NCBI RefSeq assembly: GCF_001428845.1
Contig: NZ_LMIU01000024.1
Span: forward strand, 64,542-128,541
Direction: 5' to 3'
Length of the DNA stretch: 64,000 nt
Origin: Achromobacter sp. Root83
GTDB lineage: Bacteria > Pseudomonadota > Gammaproteobacteria > Burkholderiales > Burkholderiaceae_B
Shown: piece by piece, positions 26,162 to 33,960 of the stretch
Layout: each line of letters opens with the position of its first letter
Numbering within the stretch: the first letter of the stretch is position 1
Program-made: the position numbers and the translations under genes
The notes under the pieces: model-generated
Told to the model about the DNA's origin: nothing
The model's input: only the letters and a program-made list of their open reading frames with translations
Databases searched by the model: none

Positions 26162-26236
26162 GGAACCGTTGTGGGCGGGAAGGGATAGCGGGTTGTCGCC
26201 GGTCATAATATATGTTTTTGCCACGGGATTGAGGCC

Positions 26237-27334
26237 ATGACCGGCCAGGAACCCTCGCGGTCCTTTCGCAAGATCGTGCATGTGGACATGGACGCGTTCT
26301 ATGCGTCCGTGGAGCAGCGCGACAACCCGGAATTGCGCGGCAAGCCGGTGGTCGTTGCGTGGACTGGCCCGCGTTCGGTCGTGTGCGCGGCCTCTTACGA
26401 GGCGCGCCGCTTCGGCATCCATTCGGCCATGTCGGCCATCAAGGCGGAGCGGCTCTGTCCGCACGCGGTCTACGTGGCGCCAGACTTCAACCGCTACCGC
26501 GATGTGTCGCGCCAGATCCGCCAGATTTTCGCGCGCCATACCGACCTGATCGAACCCCTGTCGCTGGACGAAGCCTATCTTGACGTGACGGTCAACAAGT
26601 ACGGGCTGCCGTCAGCCACCGAGGTGGCCCAGGTGATCCGCCAGCAGATCCGCGAGGAAACCGGTCTGACCGCCTCGGCCGGCGTGGCGCCCAACAAGTT
26701 CCTGGCCAAGATCGCGTCCGACTGGAACAAGCCGGACGGACAGTTCGTGGTCCGTCCGAACAAGGTGCTGGCTTTCCTGCAGCCCTTGCCCGTGCGCAAG
26801 GTGCCGGGCGTGGGGAAGGTGACGCAGGCGCGCCTGGAGCAACTGGGCATCCATACGGTGGGCGATCTGGCGACGCACACCGTCCAGGAACTGGAACACT
26901 ATTTCGGGCGCTACGGCCGGCGCCTGTATGAACTGGCACGCGGCATCGACGAGCGCGAGGTGCAGACGGACCAGCCCTTGCAGCAGGTGTCGGCCGAAAC
27001 GACGTTCTCGCAGGATATCCGTCTGGACGCGCTGGGCGACGCGATCGACCGCATGGCGGAAAAGGTGTGGGATCAGGCGCTGAAGAAGGGCGCGCTGGGT
27101 CGCACGGTGGTGCTCAAGCTGAAGACGGACCGCTTCCGCATCCTGACGCGCAGCCAGACCAGCGCGAATCCGCCCGCGTCCGCGGCGGAACTGGCCGCGC
27201 TGGCCCGCCTGCTGTGCGAACGCGTGGAACTGCCGCCGGAGACGCTGTACCGGCTGGCCGGGGTGGGAATGAGCAACTTCGCCGACCCCCAGGAACAGTC
27301 GCGCCAGCCCGATTTGTTCGGCGGCGCGTTCTAG
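26237..27334 (+). CDS. dinB: DNA polymerase IV
   Basis: A 365-residue Y-family translesion polymerase. The metal-binding motifs are [18 protein letters not shown] near the N terminus and [10 protein letters not shown] at about residues 113-122. The palm, fingers, thumb helix-hairpin-helix ([19 protein letters not shown]) and little-finger domains follow. The C-terminal end QPDLFGGAF resembles a beta-clamp-binding motif (QxxLF). I saw no LexA box (CTG-N10-CAG) in the 75 bases upstream. A hairpin terminator follows 14 bases after the stop. Confidence 0.95.
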   Translation: MTGQEPSRSFRKIVHVDMDAFYASVEQRDNPELRGKPVVVAWTGPRSVVCAASYEARRFGIHSAMSAIKAERLCPHAVYVAPDFNRYRDVSRQIRQIFARHTDLIEPLSLDEAYLDVTVNKYGLPSATEVAQVIRQQIREETGLTASAGVAPNKFLAKIASDWNKPDGQFVVRPNKVLAFLQPLPVRKVPGVGKVTQARLEQLGIHTVGDLATHTVQELEHYFGRYGRRLYELARGIDEREVQTDQPLQQVSAETTFSQDIRLDALGDAIDRMAEKVWDQALKKGALGRTVVLKLKTDRFRILTRSQTSANPPASAAELAALARLLCERVELPPETLYRLAGVGMSNFADPQEQSRQPDLFGGAF

Positions 27335-27347
27335 ACGAGGCACGCAG

Positions 27348-27374
27348 GAAAGCGCCCCGCGCAGGGGCCCTTTC
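27348..27374. terminator. Hairpin terminator after dinB
   Basis: GAAAGCGCCCC pairs with GGGGCCCTTTC (one mismatch) around GCGCA. It has T and C residues after the stem and lies between convergent dinB and yqeY. Confidence 0.6.
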
Positions 27375-27378
27375 CCCC

Positions 27379-27441
27379 GCCGGACCGCCTCAAGGGGGAG
27401 GAAGCCCTTGGGGGGCAGCAAGCGAGCGCTGCGTGGGGCTT
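27379..27441. repeat. Burkholderiales-type intergenic repeat
   Basis: The sequence CCGCCTCAAGGGGGAGG...CCCTTGGGGGGCAGCAAGCGAGCG...GCGTGGGGC is of a kind I recognise as recurring downstream of genes in Bordetella, Achromobacter and related genera. It can fold through CCCTTG/CAAGGG. Only one copy is present in this window, so the family assignment rests on memory. It is probably part of a bidirectional transcription end. Confidence 0.5.
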
Positions 27442-27445
27442 TCTT

Positions 27446-27907
27446 TCAGGCCAGGCGGGCTTTTACTTGCTGCGACAGCGCGGTCATGTCGGCGCGGCCG
27501 GCCAGCGCCTGCTTCAGGATGCCCATGACCTTGCCCATGGCGGGCGCGCCGGTCACGCCCTGCGCGGCGACTTCGGCCAGCGCGGCGTCGATGGCGGCGG
27601 CCACTTCTTCAGGGGTGGCGGCCTGCGGCAGGAATTCCTGCAAGACCACCAGTTCGGCCTTTTCCTGTTCGGCCGTTTCCGTGCGGCCGGCCTGCTCGAA
27701 CGCGGCGATCGACTCGCGGCGCTGCTTGACCTGCTTTTCGATGATGGCGGTGATCTCGGCATCGGACAGGTCGCGGCGTTCGTCCACTTCCTTCTGCTTG
27801 ATGGCGGCCAGCAGGAAGCGCAGCGTGGTGAGGCGCGCGGCGGCCTTGGCGCGCATCGCGTCCTTGACGGAGTCGGACAGGCGGGTCTTGAGCGTAGCAG
27901 TGCTCAT
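27446..27907 (-). CDS. yqeY: GatB/YqeY domain protein
   Basis: A 153-residue, mostly helical cytoplasmic protein. It matches the YqeY family over its full length, with LKTRLSDSVKDAMRAK at the N terminus, RLTTLRFLLAAIKQKEVDERR, and a C-terminal QALAGRADMTALSQQVKARL. This domain resembles the tail of GatB, the amidotransferase subunit that recognises tRNA. Its role as a stand-alone protein is unsettled. In many proteobacteria it sits between rpsU and dnaG, but not here. Confidence 0.9.
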   Translation of the reverse strand: MSTATLKTRLSDSVKDAMRAKAAARLTTLRFLLAAIKQKEVDERRDLSDAEITAIIEKQVKQRRESIAAFEQAGRTETAEQEKAELVVLQEFLPQAATPEEVAAAIDAALAEVAAQGVTGAPAMGKVMGILKQALAGRADMTALSQQVKARLA

Positions 27908-27985
27908 GGGTGAACCTTTGTGGTGTTGCGGTAAGCAAGAAGTGTAAACCGCCCGGCGGCGGACCGGGCTGGCGGGGAACCCGGC

Positions 27986-28426
27986 CTATTTGACGGTGGC
28001 GAGGTCGCCACGCAGGGCCACGCCCGCCACCACCGCGCCGGCATGGCATTCGTAGTCGGTGGTGCTGCGGTATTCATTCTTGCGGTAGTAGCTGACGATA
28101 TTGGTGACGGCGTTGGCGCCCGCCTGCTTGGCGGCTTCGTGCAGCGCGATCACGGCGGACTGCGCCACCCACAGGCAGGCTTCCTCGTCTTTCTTGGCGA
28201 AGGCGTTGGTCTTGCGGTTGGTGACCACGCCGGCTTCCAGCACCTTGCCCTGGGGACCCGTGCCCGCCAGGTAGAACTTGACGCTGCCGTCGATCTTTCC
28301 GGCCGCCTGGGCGGCCTCGATCGCGGGCTGGATCGGCAGGTGCACGGTGCGGTCGGCGGCCAGGGCGGGGGCCGCGCCCGCCAGCGACAGCGCCAGCGTT
28401 CCAAACAACTTGCAAGAGATGTTCAT
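27986..28426 (-). CDS. Small secreted protein downstream of apeR
   Basis: A 146-residue protein with a clear Sec signal peptide (start at 28426, cleavage near ALA-AD at about residue 24). The mature part has two cysteines (EACLW and DYECHAG) and a GANAVTNIVSYYRKNEY segment that resembles YbjQ/UPF0145-like proteins. Homologues are often mislabelled as an excinuclease subunit; nothing here supports DNA repair. It follows the last APE gene by 50 bases on the same strand and is probably read with the operon. Its role in pigment handling is only an inference. Confidence 0.65.
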   Translation of the reverse strand: MNISCKLFGTLALSLAGAAPALAADRTVHLPIQPAIEAAQAAGKIDGSVKFYLAGTGPQGKVLEAGVVTNRKTNAFAKKDEEACLWVAQSAVIALHEAAKQAGANAVTNIVSYYRKNEYRSTTDYECHAGAVVAGVALRGDLATVK

Positions 28427-28476
28427 GACATGGGTTCCAGAGTGGGACAAAGGGGTAAGCGGCCGCCGCGTCGGCA

Positions 28477-29703
28477 TCAGGACCAGCGCCGGAACACCAG
28501 CGACGTGTTGATCCCGCCGAAGGCGAAGTTGTTGTTCATCACGTATTCATTGCTCATGCGCCTGCCTTCGCCGGCGAGATAGTCGAGGTCGCCGCACAGC
28601 GGGTCGACATTGCGCAGGTTCAGCGTGGGGGCGTACCAGTCGCGGTTGAGCATTTCGATGCTGAACCAGGACTCAAGGGCGCCGCAGGCGCCCAGCGTGT
28701 GTCCCAGGTAGCTCTTCTGGGAACTGATGGGCATGCGGCTGCCGAACAGGCTGCTGGTGGCCTGCGTCTCTGCCACGTCGCCCTGTTCGGTCGCGGTGCC
28801 GTGGCCGTTCACGTATCCGATCGCCTCGGGGGGCAGACCCGCGTCGGCCAGCGCCATTTCCATGGCGATGCGCATGGTGCGGGCTTCGGGACGGGTGATG
28901 TGGGTGCCGTCGGAATTGCTGCCGAAGCCGACGATTTCGGCGTGGATGCGCGCGCCGCGAGCCTGGGCATGTTCCAGGGATTCCAGCACCAGCATGCCGC
29001 CGCCTTCGCCGATGACCAGGCCGTCGCGGTCGCGGTCATACGGCCGCGGCGTGAGTTCGGGCGTGTCGTTCTTCTGGCTGGTGGCGTAGAGCGCGTCGAA
29101 CACCAGCGCCTCGCTCGGGCAGAGTTCCTCGGCCCCGCCGGCCAGCATCAGGTCCTGGCGGCCATAGCGGATCGCCTCGTAGGCGTAGCCGATGCCCTGG
29201 CTGCCGGAGGTGCAGGCGCTGGAGGTGGGGATGATGCGCCCCTTCAGTTCGAAGAAGATGCCGACGTTGGCCGCGGTCGTGTGCGGCATCATGCGTACAT
29301 AGGAGTTGGCGTTCAGGTCGTCGGTGACGCCGTTGAGCAACATGTTGCCGAACGCCCGGATCTCGGCCGTGCTGCCCACCGAAGAGCCGCATGCGACGCC
29401 CATGCGGCCGTCCGCGATGCTGGGATCGCCCAGCAGCGCGGCATCGTCCAGCGCAAGTTCGGCCGCCCGGACCGCCAGTTGGGAAACGCGCCCCATGCTG
29501 CGCAGTTGCTTGCGGGTCCAGTGCGAAGGCGTCTGAAATCCCTCGATGGGGCCGGCCAATCGCGTATTCAGTTCCGTGTACCGCGACCAGTCGGGCATGA
29601 CGCGGATGGCGCTGCGGCCCGATTGAAATGCCTGCTGGACCGAGGTCCAGTCGGACCCCAGCGCGCTGATGCCGGCCATGCCGGTAATGACGACGCGTTT
29701 CAT
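28477..29703 (-). CDS. apeR: APE ketosynthase (FabF-like)
   Basis: A 408-residue beta-ketoacyl-ACP synthase of the KAS I/II type. The Cys-His-His triad is intact: Cys in SSACTSGSQGIG, His in NGHGTATEQGD, and His in KSYLGHTLGACG. In aryl polyene systems one ketosynthase extends the polyene chain and the other acts with it. This is the last biosynthetic gene of the run. Its ATG overlaps the stop of the ketoreductase gene by 1 base (ATGA), so the two are translationally coupled. Confidence 0.88.
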   Translation of the reverse strand: MKRVVITGMAGISALGSDWTSVQQAFQSGRSAIRVMPDWSRYTELNTRLAGPIEGFQTPSHWTRKQLRSMGRVSQLAVRAAELALDDAALLGDPSIADGRMGVACGSSVGSTAEIRAFGNMLLNGVTDDLNANSYVRMMPHTTAANVGIFFELKGRIIPTSSACTSGSQGIGYAYEAIRYGRQDLMLAGGAEELCPSEALVFDALYATSQKNDTPELTPRPYDRDRDGLVIGEGGGMLVLESLEHAQARGARIHAEIVGFGSNSDGTHITRPEARTMRIAMEMALADAGLPPEAIGYVNGHGTATEQGDVAETQATSSLFGSRMPISSQKSYLGHTLGACGALESWFSIEMLNRDWYAPTLNLRNVDPLCGDLDYLAGEGRRMSNEYVMNNNFAFGGINTSLVFRRWS

Positions 29704-30431
29704 CAACACAATCCTCCGTTTACCGCGATGACCTGGCGCGTAATGTAGGCCGCGCCAGGCGACATCAGGAACGCCACCGTGGCGGCGACCTCTTCGGGCC
29801 GGCCCATGCGCTGGGCCGGCACCGCCTTGAGGATTTCTTCCACGGGTACGTGCTCGTCGATCATGTCGGTATCGATCAGGCCCGGGGCCACGCAATTCAC
29901 GGTTATCTGGCGCTTTGCCAGTTCCACCGCCAAGGCCTTGGCGGCGCCGATCAGCCCGGCCTTGGAGGCGCTGTAGTTGACCTGGCCGCGGTTGCCGATC
30001 AGGCCGGACACCGACGCCATGCAAACCACCCGGCCCGGGGAGCGGCGCCGGATCATGGGCATCGCCAGCGGACTGAGGACGTTGTAGAAGCCGTCCAGAT
30101 TGGTGCGCAGCACGGCGTCCCAGTCGTCGCCGGTGAGCGCCGGAAAGGCGCCGTCCCGCGTCAGCCCGGCGTTCAGGACGACGCCGTAGTAGGCGCCGTG
30201 CGCGTCGATGTCCGCTTGCAGGACGGCGGCGCATTGCGCCCGGTCCGCCACATCGAACTGCAGGACGCGCGCCTGCCGGCCGCGGGCCTGCACGTCGGCC
30301 TGGACGGCCTCGGCCTGGCCGCGCTGCTGGCGGCAATGCAGCACCAGGTCGTGGCCGGCGTCGGCCAGCGCCAGCGCGATCGCGCGGCCTATGCCGCGGC
30401 TTGAGCCGGTGACGAGAATAGGGGCGCTCAT
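29703..30431 (-). CDS. apeQ: APE 3-ketoacyl-ACP reductase (FabG-like)
   Basis: A 242-residue short-chain dehydrogenase. It has the NADP-binding TGSSRGIG motif near the N terminus, LNAG in the middle, and the catalytic Ser-Tyr-Lys set (SVSGLIG and YSASK). It reduces the beta-keto group after each elongation of the polyene chain. The start overlaps the stop of the apeP-like gene in ATGA form, and the 3' end joins apeR the same way. Confidence 0.9.
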   Translation of the reverse strand: MSAPILVTGSSRGIGRAIALALADAGHDLVLHCRQQRGQAEAVQADVQARGRQARVLQFDVADRAQCAAVLQADIDAHGAYYGVVLNAGLTRDGAFPALTGDDWDAVLRTNLDGFYNVLSPLAMPMIRRRSPGRVVCMASVSGLIGNRGQVNYSASKAGLIGAAKALAVELAKRQITVNCVAPGLIDTDMIDEHVPVEEILKAVPAQRMGRPEEVAATVAFLMSPGAAYITRQVIAVNGGLC

Positions 30432-30883
30432 TCGGGGGATTCTTCCTGGATAAAGGCTTGGGGATCTTTCGGCTGATAGACGTTCAGCCTGGCTTGGGCC
30501 AGCAGGTGCTGGCCCTCGCGCAGTTCGCATTCGAAGACGCTCATGCCGCTGGCATCGATCAGGCCGCGCTGGACATGGATGGTCAGCGTGGCCCCTGGGG
30601 GCAATGCGCCGGCGTGGCATTCATAGCGCCGCGTGCCCAGCAGAAAGCCCAGCTTGACCTCCTGACCGGCCTCGCGGGCCTGGCACCCGGCCCAGGCGCC
30701 CACGGCCTGGGCCATGAGCTCCATGCCCAGCCAGGGCGGCAGGGAGCCGTCGGGCAGCGAGTAGGGACCGGGTTTGACGGTGGCGCGGGCCGTGAGGCTG
30801 TCCGTGTCGTAGCCGTCGATGTCGTCGAGCAGGATCATGTCGCCGGCGTGCGGCAGCAGGCTCGCGATGGGCCAGGGCGTCAT
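30428..30883 (-). CDS. apeP: APE 3-hydroxyacyl-ACP dehydratase (hotdog)
   Basis: A 151-residue hotdog-fold protein. The probable catalytic His lies in LLPHAGDMILLDD and the acid in LGMELMAQAVGAW, the pattern of the FabZ-like dehydratases seen in aryl polyene clusters. It removes water to create each trans double bond. Start and stop both overlap neighbouring genes by 4 bases (ATGA). Confidence 0.85.
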   Translation of the reverse strand: MTPWPIASLLPHAGDMILLDDIDGYDTDSLTARATVKPGPYSLPDGSLPPWLGMELMAQAVGAWAGCQAREAGQEVKLGFLLGTRRYECHAGALPPGATLTIHVQRGLIDASGMSVFECELREGQHLLAQARLNVYQPKDPQAFIQEESPE

Positions 30884-32079
30884 GGCCGTCCTCCAAAAAC
30901 CAGGCTGGCGTTGTTGCCGCCGAAGGCGAAGGAGTTGCTCATGGCCAGGCGCGGCTGGCCCTGCGCGTAGCGGTGGCCGGGCGTGCTGAACTGCAACGGG
31001 GGCAGCGCCGGGTCCGCCTGGCCGTCCCAGACGTGCGGCAGCAGCCGTCCGCTGGCGTTCCCGGCGGACAGCGTGATCCAGCAGAGCGCCGCCTCCAGCG
31101 CGCCTGCCGCGCCGAGCGCGTGGCCGGTGAGCGCCTTGGTCGAGGCGCACGGCACGCCCTGGGGGAACACGGAATGGGTGGCGTGGCTTTCCATGGCGTC
31201 GTTGTGCGTGGTTCCGGTGCCGTGGAGATTGAGCCAGCCTATGGCGTGCGCATCCACCTCCGACGAGCGCAGCGCGGCGAGCATGGCGCGGCGCGCGCCG
31301 GCGCCGGTGGGATCCGGCGCCGACATGTGCCAGGCGTCGGAACTGGCGCCGCCGCCGAGCAGGGCGACCGCGTTGGCGTCGGCCGGCGCGCGTTCCATCA
31401 GGAAGACCACGCCGGCCTCGCCGATATTGATGCCGCGGCGGTTGGCGGAAAACGGCACGCAGCGCGCTTCGTCGATGGCTTCGAGGGTGGCGAAGCCGTT
31501 GATGGTCAGCCGGCACAGCGTGTCCGCGCCGCCGCAGACCACGGCGTCGCACAGGCCAAGCCGCAGCAGCCGGTGCGCGGACAGCAGGGCGCGGGCGCTG
31601 GAGGTGCACGCGGTGGACAGGGTGTAGGCCGGGCCGGTCGTGCCCAGCCAGGCCGCGAAGAAAGCGGCGGGGGACGACAGCGCCTGCCGGCGGTAGTCGT
31701 AAGTGTCCGGCCAGGCGTCGCGCTCGCGCAGTTGCCGGAACGCGGGCGCGTTGTCGTTCACGCCCGACGTGCTGGTGCCCAGGATCACGGCGACGCGGCC
31801 GGGGCCGTATCGCGCGACCGCCTCGCGCAGCCGCGGCTCGATCTGCGTGGCCGCGGCCAGCAGCAATTGGTTGTTGCGGCTGTGATGATGGAGGGGGAGG
31901 CTGTCCGGCAGCGGCGGCAGCGCGCCGCGGTGGCTGCCCAAGGTCAGGGCGCGGCCGTCGACCCAGCCCGTCTGGGCCTGCATGCCGGCGGTGTCTCCGG
32001 CGAAGGCGGCGCGCGACACGGCCTCGATGCCGGCGCCCAGCGCGCAGACGATGCCCGGTGTGTCCAGCCAGGCGGTCAT
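30880..32079 (-). CDS. apeO: APE ketosynthase
   Basis: A 399-residue ketosynthase with catalytic Cys in LSTACTSSARALL, His in NLHGTGTTHND and His in ALTGHALGAAG, so it should be active. In the E. coli and Xenorhabdus systems the cluster carries two active ketosynthases plus a short chain-length factor, and this matches that set. The start overlaps the stop of the upstream lipoprotein gene and the stop overlaps the dehydratase start, both as ATGA. Confidence 0.87.
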   Translation of the reverse strand: MTAWLDTPGIVCALGAGIEAVSRAAFAGDTAGMQAQTGWVDGRALTLGSHRGALPPLPDSLPLHHHSRNNQLLLAAATQIEPRLREAVARYGPGRVAVILGTSTSGVNDNAPAFRQLRERDAWPDTYDYRRQALSSPAAFFAAWLGTTGPAYTLSTACTSSARALLSAHRLLRLGLCDAVVCGGADTLCRLTINGFATLEAIDEARCVPFSANRRGINIGEAGVVFLMERAPADANAVALLGGGASSDAWHMSAPDPTGAGARRAMLAALRSSEVDAHAIGWLNLHGTGTTHNDAMESHATHSVFPQGVPCASTKALTGHALGAAGALEAALCWITLSAGNASGRLLPHVWDGQADPALPPLQFSTPGHRYAQGQPRLAMSNSFAFGGNNASLVFGGRP

Positions 32080-32663
32080 GGCAGTTCCTTCAAGGGGGTG
32101 ACCGTCCATGTGACGCCGTCGGCCGTTGCGATGGAAAAGACGTCGGCGCGCGCAGGCTGGCGCCAGCGCACGGTCCATCGTGCGCGCCCCTGCTCCAGCA
32201 GTTCGCGTTGCGCCGTGCCGTCGGCGGCGACGCTGGCGCGCCAGGAGCCGGCGCCGTAGGCGGCATCGAGTTCCGTTTCGGGCGTCCACGAGAACACCAG
32301 GGCCGCGAAGAGGTCGCGTGCCTGCGCGTTGGGCCGCAAAAAGCCATCGTTGCGCCATTGCCCCCGCTCCAGCATCTGCCGGGCTTGCGGCACGCCCATG
32401 GGATCGAACAGGGACCAGCGCAGGGAGGGGCCTTCGCGTTGCGCCACCAGCAGCAGATCCAGCGCGGGCTGGCCCGCCGCCGTCTGGACGACGTGCAACT
32501 GGCGCGGCAGCGAGAAACCGGCCTCGCGGGCGGGCACCGGCGGCGCGCCTGCGCAGCCGGCCAACAGGGCCAGGGCCAGGATCGGGGACATGACCCGGAT
32601 CAAGAACCGGCTCAAATTCCGGAATGGCGCGCGGCAGGGGGAGGGGATGGGCATGGCGGTCAT
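32076..32663 (-). CDS. apeN: DUF3261-type lipoprotein of the APE operon
   Basis: A 195-residue protein with a long N-region ending in RFLIRVMSPILALALLAGC; the lipobox LAGC puts Cys at about residue 37. The mature part has LRWSLFDPMGVPQARQ and related motifs of DUF3261 proteins found in APE clusters. It is probably an outer-membrane lipoprotein helping to place the aryl polyene lipid. A later in-frame ATG at 32591 would leave too short an n-region, so the longer form is kept. It starts 7 bases after the halogenase-like gene. Confidence 0.8.
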   Translation of the reverse strand: MTAMPIPSPCRAPFRNLSRFLIRVMSPILALALLAGCAGAPPVPAREAGFSLPRQLHVVQTAAGQPALDLLLVAQREGPSLRWSLFDPMGVPQARQMLERGQWRNDGFLRPNAQARDLFAALVFSWTPETELDAAYGAGSWRASVAADGTAQRELLEQGRARWTVRWRQPARADVFSIATADGVTWTVTPLKELP

Positions 32664-32670
32664 TGCGGAA

Positions 32671-33918
32671 TCAGGCGGGCTGCGCCAGCGGCGCGCCGGC
32701 GCGGCACAATTCGCTCAGCATGCGCAGGCGGCGCTGCGGGTTGGCGACGAAGGGGTTGGTGGTGTCCCAGGCGTAGCCGGCCAGGATGGAACTGATCATG
32801 CGGCGGATGTCGGGCTGCGCGTTGCGATAGAACACGACGTCCTGGAATTCGCCGCTGTACCAGCCTTGAACGTAGGCGCGGAAGGTCTCCACGCCGACCA
32901 TCAGCGGATCGGCGAATTCCGCCTGCCAGTCCACTTCCGCGCCGTTCAACTGGCGGTGCAGCGCATCGGCGGCCAGCTTGGACGAGCGCAGGGCGATGGT
33001 GACGCCCGAGGAAAACACCGGATCCAGGAATTCGGCCGCGTTGCCCAGCAAGGCGTAGCCCGGGCCGTGCAGCCGCGTCACGCTGGCGGAATAGCCGCCG
33101 ATGGTGTTGGCCGGGGTATCCCAGACGGCGTTCTTCAGAATCCGCTTCAGATTGGGCGCGGCGTCGGCCATCTGGCGCAAGGTGGTCATCAGGTCCTGGC
33201 CGCCGCCACCGAACAGGTCTTCGCCGCCCACCACGCCGAACGAGCAGCGGCCGTTGGAGAACGGGATCAGCCAGTACCAGATGCCGCGCTGCTCGGGATG
33301 CACGCTGATAAGGATTTTCTCGCGGTCGAAGCCCGCGTCATCGATCCGGTCCTCGATGTGGGTGAAGATGGCCTTGCGGGGCGGCATCGAGGATGGGCGT
33401 TCCAGGTCCAGCAGGCGCGCCAGGACCCGGCCGTAGCCACTGGCGTCCAGCACGAAGCGGCTCTTGACCTGGTAGTCCGTGCCATCCGCGCGGCGCACGT
33501 CCAGCAGCGGGCCGGTATCGCTGAAATCCGCGGCGGTCACTTCCTGCTGGTAGCGGACCTCCACGCCCTGGCGGGCCGCGTCGTCCGCCAGCACCTTGTC
33601 GAACGTTGCGCGCTGCACCTGGAAGGTGGTGCCCGGACCGGCCGTGAACTTGTCGCGGAAATCGAAGTAGGTGTAGGCGTCGCCGCAAGCGAAGGCGGCG
33701 CCGTTCTTGACCTGGAAGCCGGCCGCTTCGACGGCGGGCATCATGCCGGCCTCTTGCACGAATTCCAGGCAGTGCGCGAGCAGGCTTTCGCCGATGGAAA
33801 AGCGCGGAAACTGCTGGCGCTCCAGCATCAGGACATCGTGCCCCTGCCGCTTGAGCAGAGCCGCCGCGACGGCACCCGCGGGGCCCGCCCCGATGACCAC
33901 AACTTCCCGATGTTCCAT
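32671..33918 (-). CDS. FAD-dependent halogenase-like oxidoreductase
   Basis: A 415-residue flavoprotein with the FAD-binding motif GAGPAGAVAAALLKRQG near the N terminus. A Lys in GFQVKNGAAF is at the place of the halogenase catalytic lysine. The WxWxIP motif is exact in GIWYWLIPF (about residues 200-208). These features are those of flavin-dependent (tryptophan-type) halogenases, as in Xanthomonas xanthomonadin clusters, which make brominated aryl polyenes. It lies between exporter and lipoprotein genes of the operon. Halogenation is inferred; some homologues with these motifs may be plain oxidoreductases. Confidence 0.8.
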   Translation of the reverse strand: MEHREVVVIGAGPAGAVAAALLKRQGHDVLMLERQQFPRFSIGESLLAHCLEFVQEAGMMPAVEAAGFQVKNGAAFACGDAYTYFDFRDKFTAGPGTTFQVQRATFDKVLADDAARQGVEVRYQQEVTAADFSDTGPLLDVRRADGTDYQVKSRFVLDASGYGRVLARLLDLERPSSMPPRKAIFTHIEDRIDDAGFDREKILISVHPEQRGIWYWLIPFSNGRCSFGVVGGEDLFGGGGQDLMTTLRQMADAAPNLKRILKNAVWDTPANTIGGYSASVTRLHGPGYALLGNAAEFLDPVFSSGVTIALRSSKLAADALHRQLNGAEVDWQAEFADPLMVGVETFRAYVQGWYSGEFQDVVFYRNAQPDIRRMISSILAGYAWDTTNPFVANPQRRLRMLSELCRAGAPLAQPA

Positions 33919-33960
33919 GCTGCAGGTTTCCTTGTTGTTTTGATGACAGTGACTTGCGGG

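Noticed and set aside
26162-26236. LexA box upstream of dinB
   Set aside because: No CTG-N10-CAG pattern is present; only an AT-rich promoter-like block is seen.
27986-28426. Assignment as an excinuclease subunit
   Set aside because: The protein is small, secreted and lacks any ATPase or UvrA motif; that label appears to be a propagated misannotation.
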